Shown here in pieces: positions 20,900 through 53,000 of a DNA stretch of 64,000 bases; the first letter of the stretch is position 1; the number at the start of each line of letters is the position of its first letter. The stretch lies in the NCBI GenBank assembly GCA_032158295.1, contig CM063259.1, forward strand, positions 13,797,564 to 13,861,563, read 5' to 3'. The position numbers and the translations under genes were made by a program. The stretch is from Pycnopodia helianthoides. Lineage: Eukaryota; Echinodermata; Asteroidea; Forcipulatida; Asteriidae. The notes beneath the pieces are model-generated. The model made no database searches, had not been told where the DNA came from, and was given only the letters and a program-made list of their open reading frames with translations.

Positions 20900-23090
20900 A
20901 TACGACTTTAAAATCAATAACAAGTGTTGCTTTATGTAACCCTATCTTTACTTTGCATTGTGTCCAAATCTGAAATAGATAGTGGCTGGGACAAGGTTGC
21001 AATAGATTTCCTGTCTTACAACATTAGTGAACAATGAGTTTGGATTTAATTATTTTCAATTGTTTAAAAGTGCACTCCACTAATAAAAATAGTGACGACT
21101 GAATCAATGCAGCATGAATCGATCAATTCGGGGATGTGGTTGAGATACTAACAAAAACATAGAAACACTACGTCATAAGATTTCGCAGGGCTGCTAACAT
21201 TGCTCTTTGCAATCAGGAGATTTTGTACAACAATCGGGGAGATATTTAGAATTACATTTGACATAACTAGAGACTAAGAGATTTCCAAATTTTTTCACCA
21301 GAAAGTGGAAAATTTGTTAATTTTCAGGGAATTTTCTGCAGAATCGGGGAGAGTTGGCAGCAGTGGATATACAGAGGAATGCTTCTGCCAGGCGCCAGCG
21401 AAGTGCTCGAAAGGGCCCCCTTCCAAAAATCACCAAAGAAACAGCACCAAAACTCTGTTGGATTCTTCTCAGAAATTTGTTTGCTCTGAACACTTTCTCT
21501 ATCATCTAAAATGGAGTGTCAATTAAATAAACAACATATGAAGCAACTTCTGGACTACTTTCACCAAAAGTAATCAATTATTTATTCACTGTCTACCAAG
21601 GATAGCATTTATTTACAATGTCTCTTAACTTTGCCAAAAAACAAAAACAAAAAAAACATGTTTAGCGTCCTGCCTTTTTGGAAAAAAGGAGGTGTGCCTT
21701 TTTTTTTTTTTTTAAATGGCCGCCTGACACATTTTTCAAGACAACTAGCCGGGCTATTTTTCAAGATGGCTGCCAGCTTTTTTCCCGTGTGTTTTTTCGG
21801 TATGCTCAAGTCAAAAATACAATGTTATATATATTTTAGAAATTATTTTTTTCATCAGCAATTGTAAAAATTGATCCTTAAAAAAGTATATATAAAAAAA
21901 AGGAGGCGGCCTCCAAAAAGGAAGCGGGCGGGGTTGCTAAACATGTTTTTTTATTTTATTATTTGGCCTTTTGTGAAAAGAAACTAACACTCAAAATTGA
22001 AGACTCTGAAGATGTGGGCCTAGCAATATTCCACAGCAAAACTTGCTAAACGGGGTCTAATGACATTACAATGGCACTGCTTGGCACGGAATTCTGTGTA
22101 AACGGCGCATAGAAATTACTTATACAGGGTGCCGTAAACACAAATTTACAACAGCGCCATAATAATGTGTTCTGGTTCTACAGTGTAAAGCCAATTATTT
22201 ACAGATATTTACATCGAAAATTTCCCATGGACAAATTTAATTTGTAAAACCATGATTCATTTTTCAGCCAATTCATAACAATTCAATCTTTCTTGGATTG
22301 GCCGGCACAAACCCACTTGCCACTGGGGCATTCGGGATCACCTACCTACATGGACAATTATTATGAAGGTAACTCGCATCAACCTCAAATGCCAAATACA
22401 AGCCTTACAAAGTGAGCCATGTCACAGGTTTTGAATTTTAAAGTCTACATGCCTGAGAAGTTGAAGACAAGCCTCTACAGTTTTTTTTTTCACAGGTCAC
22501 CGGGAAAGTACTGTGTATACAGTGCTTCTAAACACACAATTGGTGTAAGGGCAAAAACCAATTATTCTTTATCCGCAATGCAAAATTAACATCTTTTTAA
22601 ATCGTTACGGTGCTTGTTGCTAAAATATAGGGTTCAAGCTGCCTCTAGCACACGGGCTAGCTCGGTGGTCTAGTGGTAAGACATCTGCTGTAGCTTGACA
22701 AAGGTCGTGGGTTCGAATCCCACCTGAGTAATATGCCTGTGGATTTTTTTTTCCGGGGAAAGTACCGACTATACAGTGCTTTACACACATCGGTGTATGG
22801 GTAAAACCAAATAATAACATCAACATGTATTTACAAAAATCTTAGTCTATAAAAAAAACAAGGTGCATAAATAAGGGCCGTCTCTATTTCCTTACGTAAA
22901 ATAACTTCCTACAACCCTCTACCAAATTAATTACATAGATTCCATTAAAACCAAATCATTCCGTCAGATTTGTGTTAACATCTAGTCGTTTTTAGGTGCA
23001 CACCGGAACAAAAAAAAGGTTTTGTGTGACTTTAATAAACTGATGAAATACATCAAAATTTAAAGGGCAGCAGAATACAAGGTCAACTTT
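20900..23090. other. SMC4 downstream region, repeats only
   Basis: Holds MITE family I (21186-21366), a foldback around 21640-21890 that generates mirror ORFs on both strands, and a truncated 3' half of SINE B (22478-22575). The SMC4 3' UTR should end somewhere here; no poly-A signal could be chosen with confidence. Confidence 0.5.
22655..22825 (+). repeat. SINE family B (tRNA-like), copy 1
   Basis: A-box-like GCTCGGTGGTCTAGTGGTAAG, B box GGGTTCGAATCCC at about 22708, then a 3' body with GGGAAAGTACCGACTATACAG. A second copy is at 33515-33690, and the body only is at 22478-22575. Confidence 0.8.
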
Positions 23091-23469
23091 TTCCGCTGTG
23101 TTGGACATTATTGATGTGCTGCTTTAGAATCTTGTATATGTCTGCTGCCACGTTGTGGCCATCAAATGAAACGGAGCAATACGGAACGAGCCCACCTTAA
23201 GCTTTTAATCATGTCCTAGCAGACGAGTGGCTGATGGGACACCTGCTGTTGCTGCTGTATTGGACATTATTGATGCGCTGCTTCAGAACGTTGTATGTCT
23301 GCTGCCCCCTTGTGGCCATTAAATGAAACGGAGCAATAAGGAACGAGCCCACTTAAGCTTTTAATCATGTCCTAGCAGACGAGTGCTGATGGACACCTGC
23401 TGTTGCTGCCGTATTGGACATTATGATGTGCTGCTTCAGAACGCTTTATGACTGCTGCCCTTGTGGCCA

Positions 23470-44029
<20,560 letters not shown>

Positions 44030-44239
44030 CTCCCCAGGCTGAAGATCAAGACAAAAATAAGAAAAACTTCAAAAATAGTTTTTAACGTTTTATCTAGACA
44101 TGCCATCCAGAGAAGTACTTTTAAGTATCCAACACTCAACAGTGAGTTACTCCCTGTTTCAAGTGTACACCCCCCCCCCCACCCATCACACCCCGACCCC
44201 CATAAACAGGTTAAACAAAGGGGTGGGTGGGGGTTCATA

Positions 44240-45158
44240 AATTAAATAATAGGCCTATGTATTCTAAGTTATTGTATTGTAATGAGTGTTTGGGGTTTTT
44301 TTGCAGAGGGAAATGTTTCAAACAATCACAAGCTCACCGAGTCTGAGATTGTGAGTAGAAAATAGTTACAAAGAACACACATCCAGCCCATTTTTGGCGA
44401 GATCCTGTTCAATAAAACAAGAACTGCATCATGTGCAAAAACATGACAACTTTAGGCAGTAATGCAAGTTATACCACTGTACTACTAGTACTAAACTCGA
44501 TGCTATGAATACTATGATGAGTTGACCAGTTGACCGACAAATGAATGTGGTTCGCAGAGTAGAGATGAACTAGCTCAACGAACCTCATCATACTCATATT
44601 TCTATTTGGACATCTCTGTGTATCTTTTTGGCCCACAAACATTTTATTTACCCAACTGCCATTTAAAAAAAAAAAAATTAATACTTTTTTTTGCTTTGAT
44701 ATTGGTCATTTTCTCATTGACATTGGAGTTGGACTTGTCACTTTGTTGTTTACCTTTTTAAAATTTAAATAGTCATGTCTGCGGAAAATTTGCCCGGAAT
44801 TTTAGCACTTGGTCCCTCATTTTGTCCAACTCGAACCAAAGACCCAACCACAACATCGAGTCCTTGAACCCTTTGAGTTTGAATTTACATTTGGATAACT
44901 CATTTTTGCATTGCCAATGCATGTATTTACAATCACACAATGCCGGCATTGTTTTGAATTTGTAAATCAGCCAGAATCAGCTTGATCAGATAAAACGTTG
45001 CCCGTAACTTGTGTTTTCTACTAAATAACACAAATCAACGTGTTCAAAAATTAATGTAAGTATAAAATACGTAGCCCACACTATAATACGCTTATACATT
45101 AATACAATAAATGGAGATTAAGTTCTGAAAATTGTGCTTTTTGGTTGGAAACTCACCT
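44240..45158. other. Intron in the SMC4 5' UTR; no gene
   Basis: AT-rich unique sequence between the exon ending 44038 (acceptor TCTTCAG) and the donor CGCCAG|GTGAG at 45158. Confidence 0.6.
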
Positions 45159-45668
45159 GGCGTTTGACTTCTATAACACGATTGAAAAATGGCGCTGTAC
45201 GTTGACCGCCTTTTTAACGAAAGATTTGATTGGTCAAAATTCTGGATGTCAGGCTGTTCAACAATTTTGAACAATAAAACCTATTTGCGGAATACATTAA
45301 GTCATTCTAAAGTATTTTTTGAACAATTAGCTCGGTATTTATATTTCACTTATTTTTAGTATTTACAAAAAAATTTTTCAAGCGTATTCTTTTAGATTCA
45401 TACGTTGTGCTCGATGATTTTAATATTTTTACTAAAACAAGTCTATTTTCGAAACTTTCGACCTTTGGTTTACTCGTCCCTGACCCAATAGCAAATGGTA
45501 CCAGTGAAAGACGTCTGCTGATATAACATTGCAGTTGACAACTCGACCTCTGGAAATAATGCTTGAAGTACCAACTCGACAAAATGTTGGGACCCTGTCG
45601 TCTCCTAATGCATTCACAACACAATAAGGGTTGATAACCATACCATTTAAATTACATAAGAATCGAAG
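45159..45668. promoter_or_regulatory. Shared divergent promoter of SMC4 and SDHAF2
   Basis: The SMC4 5' non-coding exon ends at 45159 (minus strand CAAACGCCAG|GTGAG). The SDHAF2 ATG is at 45669. On the SMC4 strand GACCAATCA (CCAAT box, at about 45230) lies about 70 bases upstream of that donor, with AGCGCCATTTTTC near 45190 that resembles an E2F/YY1-type site. There is no clear TATA box. TSS positions are not visible. Confidence 0.55.
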
Positions 45669-47806
45669 ATGGCAGCCTCCACAGCCGTCAGAAAACTGAT
45701 CGCAGGTTCATGCAGAAAAACACTTTGTTTTGTTTCAGCAGACACGGTAAACTATCAATTAAAGTAACTCAATTATTTTAGGAATAATGTTTTGTGTATC
45801 AGAAGTAGATCGCATCAGTCGATATACTTAACTACGTCTTCTTCAAAAAGCAAACACCCCTTACTTACTTTGACTTGTTATTTACTTTAACTTTTTTTTT
45901 TTTACTTTCTTCATTCGTTCATTTCATTTCGTTTGTACGAAGTCCCTTTTAATTTATACTAGAATTGGAAATTGTTGCTGAACACTATAATATACGTCTA
46001 TTGGTTTTGTATTCTACATTTTGTGTAGTTATTAACTGTAATTTAGCTTCATTTACCTTCGTCTTTGAGTTTGGCATTTTTGGTGGAAGATCCAGCCAAG
46101 TTCAGGCCAGCCAGTAGGGCGGGGGGGGGGGGGGGTACCAGGCAGTAGGAATTTTAGAAACAAATATTTATTTTGACTGGAGAACAGATATATTAAATAT
46201 GATTCGGATTATGAATAAACATATGTACTTGTAATACTTCAATAATCGTTACTTTTAAAGTAATCATTACTTTAGTTTATTAATAATATTAATGTAAATT
46301 GATGCCCACATCATACATGTGTATAATGCCTTTTCTTTTTCTGACTTGAGTATCCCTTAAAAAAGGAAAATAAAGTCAGAAATGTCCGATTCCCCATCAC
46401 GATCAGGAATTATTATTACGATCACAATTACAATTAACGGTTAATTATTCAATGACCAGCCAATTGAGAACCATAAACAATCTTGTTGTTCTATGTTTAA
46501 ACATGGTTTGAATCGTATATTCTTCAGGGTCACCTGAGGCCATTGCATCGACTCTACACATCATCCAGTGGCCCTCCAATCGACCCTCCGCCCACAGCAG
46601 AAGTATCCATCCCTGAATGGAAGCAGCCAGTCAATGAAGGCATCGACCTGCAACGAGCCAGACTGCTGTACCAGAGCCGGAAGAGAGGCATGCTGGAGAA
46701 TGGTCTCTTGCTCAGGTACAAGATCTTGACAAAAACATTGTGGTTAATCTACCTTTTCAAAACCAACCAAATCACTGAAAGGGACTTCTTCAAAGTATAA
46801 GCTACAAAATAGGCTAGCAATTACAAGTTTGGGGACTCGACTCAAAACTTTGGCAAAGAAAAACAAAAATCATAAAAATAAAACCATTTAAAATGCTTTC
46901 AGATTGCACCGAAGAGCTTTTAAAAACAAACATAAATATCCAGTAAGACAGCTTTGGCCAAACTTTAAAAATAAAAATATAAAATTCCAGATTGCCCCAA
47001 GTTTGGATAATCCTGGGGAGAACCCTGTACAGAGTGCACAACATTTAACATAAGACTGTGTTCTTCATAATTTTTGTTTTCCAGCACTTTCGCTTCACGG
47101 TATCTTCCAACATTTGACAAGTCCCAATTAGAGCAGTATGACTTCATGATCAACAAGCCCAACAATGACTGGGATATATTCCATTGGGTGACAGGTGAGG
47201 CAAACTCATAAATGTGTGGTGGCAAAGTTTGATTTCTAACCCTTTCCCCCCCCTCCTTTTGTTTTTCCTTATTGCCTTTAATTAAGTACCCGTTTTGTGA
47301 TCTGTAAAGGAAATTTACAAATTTTTCATTCCATTTTTCTTGTTGTCCTCAGGGTTTTGAAGGCTTACTTTTTTCTCCAAACCTGTTTTTAACTCTTACA
47401 GTGCCCGCTATTTTATTGCGTTTTGAACCTAAAGTGCCCAGCTTTTTCAATACATAAAATAGATCGTACATGTACGACCTTGGCACTGAAAGAGTTAAGA
47501 TTCATTCAATACAACCCTATTGCTCCTCTTTAGTTTTTATTTCTCAGTACAAATGTATAAGTCCACAGTTTTGTATGAACTCTTTATTTTCTTGTAAATT
47601 TTATTTAACTCGGAAGAAGTATGAAAAGAAAAGTTAAAACAAGTTGTTTCCCTCCCCCCTATTATTTGCCGTGGTTAGATCACAAGCCTACACCAGACGA
47701 GTTCAAGGGTGATGTGATGGACCTCTTGAAGGAGCACGTCAGCAATGTGAACATGGAATCAAGAATAAGACAGCCAGATCTTCCAGAAGATGAAATCCGA
47801 CAGTGA
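45669..47806 (+). CDS. SDHAF2: Succinate dehydrogenase assembly factor 2, mitochondrial
   Basis: Promotes covalent FAD attachment to the SDHA flavoprotein of complex II, in the mitochondrial matrix. Four exons, 45669-45746, 46528-46715, 47085-47194 and 47679-47806, with GT-AG borders and phases 0, 2 and 1 that match. Predicted 167 residues (human 166). The start is basic and hydroxylated ([17 protein letters not shown]), typical of a mitochondrial targeting sequence. The core matches the family: [20 protein letters not shown], then [20 protein letters not shown] and the KPTPDEF helix. A poly-A signal AATAAA is at 47868-47873. Divergent partner of SMC4. No anomalies were seen. Confidence 0.96.
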
Positions 47807-47867
47807 ACCAACAAAAAACCTCAGGAAGTCAACCGGAATGTTAGCCAGATTTTGTTGTGAAATATAA

Positions 47868-47873
47868 AATAAA
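47868..47873 (+). terminator. SDHAF2 poly-A signal AATAAA
   Basis: Canonical hexamer 62 bases after the stop codon, in an A-rich context. Confidence 0.7.
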
Positions 47874-47889
47874 GTGTGCATAAAACAAA

Positions 47890-50045
47890 ATGATATAATC
47901 GGGTGTCACAACTGAAAGACAGATTATCAAAAGACACTCTCCTTAATACCCACAGCCGATCGCTGTCTGGAATCTGGTTTGATGGTTCTTGTTAAAAAGT
48001 GATTGCTGCTCAGTTAAACACATCGTGTTTGGGTCGGAGAAAGGCACAGATACCAACAGATAGGTGTTCGATTGTAGAAAGAGTAGGGTGGTATTTTTCT
48101 GAAGGAAATCTAGTTTCTTGTCCCATCAAGTCCATACAACGAAACTGATGATGATGGAAATTCATCTGGCTCGCACTAAATGGTGGACAGGGAATTGAAC
48201 TGGACAAAATACAATCACTGGAAAAGACTGGCACTTTCAATTTACTAATTTGTAAAAGAAAAACTATTATTTTCTACCCCTTGAGCCTTGCACCCTATTT
48301 GCCTTTAGATGACCTCAATCCACCAATATCCGCCTCTCCTGAGACACTCCAAACCAAATTGTTTGGACTTAATAAATAAGATTAGAATACCTGACCCAAT
48401 GATGAGCAATTTTTTTCTTTGGGCCTACAGCCCTCGTTTATCCAAATTCTTCATTTTGGCAAAGAAGATATAGAAGGATTTGGGAGGTTAAGGGTCAAAG
48501 GTTATAGTCGGTTTGTTATTTAAATTTCTTTGTAAATATAGTATGTATAAGTTTTTAAAGAAGTAATAAAATCTCAGAGGAAAAGTAACTTTGCACATTT
48601 TGTTATGATTTATTTGATTATAATAAATACATTTATAAGTTTTTCACAATATAAAATTACTATACATGTAAAAGTACTGACCTTATGTCAGCTTAGTTTT
48701 TTAATTTTACATCATTTGAAACTATGCTAGATTTGATCCGGAATTAGTGCAAAATGGGCTTAACGGGCCTTGAGAGTTTCCGACATAAGCTGTGTCCGAA
48801 TTGGCGGCTACAGCTATGGCTACGGCTGGATTGCCGCGTCATCACGAGTTGAAGTGTAGGACATCCTTAGCAACAGTCGTAGCCATAGCTGTAGCCGCCA
48901 ATTTGGATATGGGCCATAGTGTTGGTTGCTGACCAAACAAGGGAATCCCAGACCTACTCGTCCCTAACCTTTTTGCCGACTTGATTCAGAATTAAATAAT
49001 GGTCAACTAACTCAATGGAGAGGAGCAACCACACCATTGATTCAATGCTGATTTACAGATATTGAAGTGCTCCTATTTTACAAGTACGGTCATACTTTGG
49101 TAATGGCACCGAAAAAGGAATTGTACAATTTTTATCTGAAAGACGACTTGTTATAAAAAGATAATAATGGTAGTATTTTTGTGTGAAGTGCATCTCCAAA
49201 GACTGCCCGCAGACAACTTTTGGAAATTTCCGTGGTCAGGGGTGTGTCTGTTTGTGAATGCTGCAGCCAGAGATGCAGTTGTTACCTGCTGTCACCTCAC
49301 AAACCGTGGATGGACTAGACGTTCTTGATGAAAATACTGTAACTTTTTGTTGCTGTATTTTCAACAAGTAGGCACTTTGTTCGACTGAAACCTTCACAGG
49401 TGACTTTTAATGTATCTTTCTTGACAATTTCGCCTGTAAATCGGCATTACTTTGAAAAAACCAATCTATGAACCTACCTTTAATAGACATCAAGTGAACA
49501 AGGCTGTGCATTTTCAGCAATCTGACCATAGCAACAGCCAAAGTTATCAATTGGGACATGGCATTATGTATATTTTTTTCACAGTTAATTTTTTGTTAAT
49601 GCAAGTTCGCAAATACAAGGCTAAAAGACACTCTTGGTAAGGGGCTACAAGAAGAAAATATTTATGACGAAAAATACTTGGGGGAGCTGAAGTTAGGAAT
49701 TGATACTCCCCTTTAAACAGTCTAGATTGTAGGCTGGAGGGAAAGAAGCACCAGACAAGGAGTTCCTAGGAGATGCAGTACGTGGAATAAAGCTGTGAGG
49801 ATAGCTTTTGTGTTCTACATCTCAGCAAAGCGAGAGTGCATGGGTGAGAAGAAGCAGAAAGCCTGGCTTCACTCTCAAACACCCCGGTAGGAGGAACCAG
49901 GTCGGACACACTGGTGGCACGCTTGCCATGAAATACAACTACACATAAACAAATGGTTCCCCAGAACGAACACAAATTAAACAGCACACATGAAGTGACC
50001 CTTGACCTCTTGTTTGGAGACCTTCACTGAATTGACCCCTGACCT
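47890..50045. other. Intergenic SDHAF2 to DHRS12, convergent 3' ends
   Basis: Contains a foldback element (48785-48915, family J) and a T3-type MITE (49085-49483). The rest is unique AT-rich sequence. No further gene is recognised. Confidence 0.6.
48785..48915. mobile_element. Palindromic MITE family J
   Basis: GTCCGAATTGGCGGCTACAG and CTGTAGCCGCCAATTTGGAT are inverted. The inside TAGGACATCCTTAGCAACA recurs at 55200-55338 and partly at 20835-20900. Confidence 0.75.
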
Positions 50046-53000
50046 CTACTGTTGGACGACTCTGAACGGAGCCGACATTTCGTCGAGTGTCTTCATGAGT
50101 TGCTCTTTCGTCTCCATCTTGGTCTTCGTCCATGCGAGGGCCAGGTGGGTGGCAACAGCTTTGCGGTCTGCAAAAACGCAAGTCCATAATAGAGTAATAT
50201 TCTAGGGATGGGGGAGGGGGGGAGGAGGGGGAAAAGGGGTCTCTTCCCCATGGTCATCAGACCAGCACGTCGCACCACACTAAAATGCACAACCCAGGTA
50301 GTCTTGTGATGGAAGAGTCCCTTTAATATTTCGGAATGAGATCCAAAACGATTCAGATTTTGGTCGAACATCCATGTTTTTAATTTGTCAATGCTTTAGG
50401 GATGGAGTTTACAAGAGGGGCTCCAAGGTCAAATTCAGTTTTGGTGATGCACTCATTTTCCAAGAGATGGAGTCCTCATTAAAGTGAGAAAAAAATTGTA
50501 AGTCTCTAACCTTGCGTTAAAATGGTGTAAAATATCATTTTATTTCATACTCTTTCAGAGTGAAATTTGAAACATGACGTCATCAGACAGCAAAAACAAA
50601 TAGGTCTGTATATTCCATAGAGGAATTTCTGCACCAGTCAACAGCTTAAACTCAATGAATTCTTGAATATCATCAGTATTCAGGACTGAACTGAAACTCT
50701 CTGTACAATACTGTACAGACCGTTATTTGAAATGTGACATCAAACGTTTTTGGATTTTGAAAAAAATTGCACTTGAAGGTTATCAAACACACTTGGCATT
50801 TGACACCAGGTTGGAGATGTACTATTTTTCCCCTGTTTTCATAAAGGCTCTCCCTATTGGAAAATAAGTGGATCACAAAACTGAACTTTGACCTTGGAGC
50901 CCCTCTTTAATGGATTGGTCAATAGATGGATTGGAATAGATGTTATCGGCCGCCATTTATGATGAATTGTGCACGCGTGAAGAGCTATCATTGGCTGAGA
51001 GTCGTGCGTACACGCGTACACTTTTCCGCTGTTTTACATCAAAAATGGCGGTCAATGACGCGTATTGCAATCCATCTATTACATAGATCCACACTCACCC
51101 AAGTAAAACTGCCCGCTCGGTTGACTAAGCACAGCTTTTGCGATACACAGCCAGACGATCGTGTCACCTCCCTGCTCTGGTGATCTCAGTCGGTCCTTGA
51201 ACGTCTTGTGGAATTCTGGCATGGAGGTTCGGACGGCCGGGGTGTCGGCCCAGCCTGGGTGCATCACGGAGAAGTGCACTTTGGGATAAATTTTGCCCCA
51301 CATCTCCGTCATTACTACTTGCTGACGCTGGAAGGAGTAAAGAATTTCTCAATTTAGATTTTCATAATCCGAGTTTGAAACTTCACAGCCCAAATTTCAT
51401 AGAGCTGCCTGAGCACAAAAAATAGCTAAAGCACAACAAAATTATGCTTACCAAAATAAAGGTTACCAGCCAAACTACCATAATTGTATCACATGTACAA
51501 TTTGTAACTGGTATCCTGCTAATTTCTGCTAAGCAATATTTTCTGCTTAAGCAGCTCTATGAAATTGGGCCAAGATCAATTATTTGTGAACGAAAAGGTT
51601 GTTTCGATTTATGAGCGGCTTGAAACACCAATACCATTGATCCTGAGATTGATCCCAAATAACTTGGGGGGAGGGGGGAGGAGAGAGTGTTTACACATTG
51701 ACAAAAAGCAACTGCCTTTTAAAAGTGTGAGCTTACAGTAATGAGCAGGCTAGATAAGTTAGTTACCTTGTTTTGTGCATAGACCATGGTGCCGTCAAAC
51801 TTGGACATATGTTCACTCTGAAGATCAGCAAGGTCTAGTTTCTGTGTGTACATTCCTCCAGATGAAACCGTTATCTGAAATTGTTGTAATAAAAATAATT
51901 AGCTTTAAGAAATTTAACCCTCCTATACTCTCAGTGACTCTTGGCAACATTTTCCAGTGAGTTGACCAACCATTTGAAACCATTCGACTGCCAAGGTTGT
52001 GTACGGTGGCACAACTGTGCACAGAACTAACTGTGTACATGTGTACATGCATTCCCTCATGGTATCATATTGCAGGCTGGCATAGTTTATCTATCATTCA
52101 AAACCACAGTGAATGGTATTGAATGGTCAGACAGCAAGAGGGTTAAAGGTAGGGTCATAGATTGGTAAACATATGTCATAGACAGTTTCAAGTCAGCATT
52201 TTCCCTTTACAGTGGTCCGCTGGCCAAGTACCAGTTAAAACACCTGAAGACCAGTCAGAATTCACTCCAAGTGGTCCGGCTGGCTAGTTCAGTGTTGAAA
52301 ACCCATCCCTATTTATATGACATTTGGGACATGAAAGTTTAATGGACTAGTGAAATGACAGCTACTGGTCTGCTGGCCCAGTCACTAAAAAAAGTTAAGG
52401 GCAAACCCTGCAAGTCCCGCTCTGGTAAAACAAAATTTGGTCAACCCAAAATTAATTGGTTCACTTACAACTCTGGACCCTTCTGCCTTGCTGAGCAACG
52501 GAATCAACGCCGTCGTTAATAGAAAGGTTCCCATGGTGTTGGTGGCAAAGTTCTTCTCCAAACCTTCCTCCGTAACCTCGCGGGTGTTCACCATACACCC
52601 GCATTGTTTACCTGAAGAAGACAAAAATATCAGTCGGTAACGTGGGGTCCTGGCTGTGGTACTCATATCCTTATAAGCAGACGTTTAAGCAGACGTTTTA
52701 TTTGAGTGTATATTTCTGTCCTTTTAATCCGTTTAACTTTGTCGATAAATTATTGATTTTAACTAAAATATGTTCTCTATTCTTATATGGAAACTAAATT
52801 TCTGTATTTTTATGATGCGACCAATAAAATTATAATTCTAATTCTAATTCAATATAATCCTTATACATTGTTACACACTGTGATGGGGTCCATGGTGTTT
52901 TGTACACCCGAAGGGGCATAAAGAAACCGAGGCACAGCCGAGGGTGCCATTTTCTCTCAGATAGTGTACACAACCCAGGGACCCCATCACAGAGCATGCA

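Noticed and set aside
21609..21867. Mirror ORFs on both strands
   Set aside because: Produced by a foldback low-complexity repeat; no protein features.
22660..22730. Possible tRNA gene
   Set aside because: Same head with the same tail recurs at 33515-33690: SINE family B.
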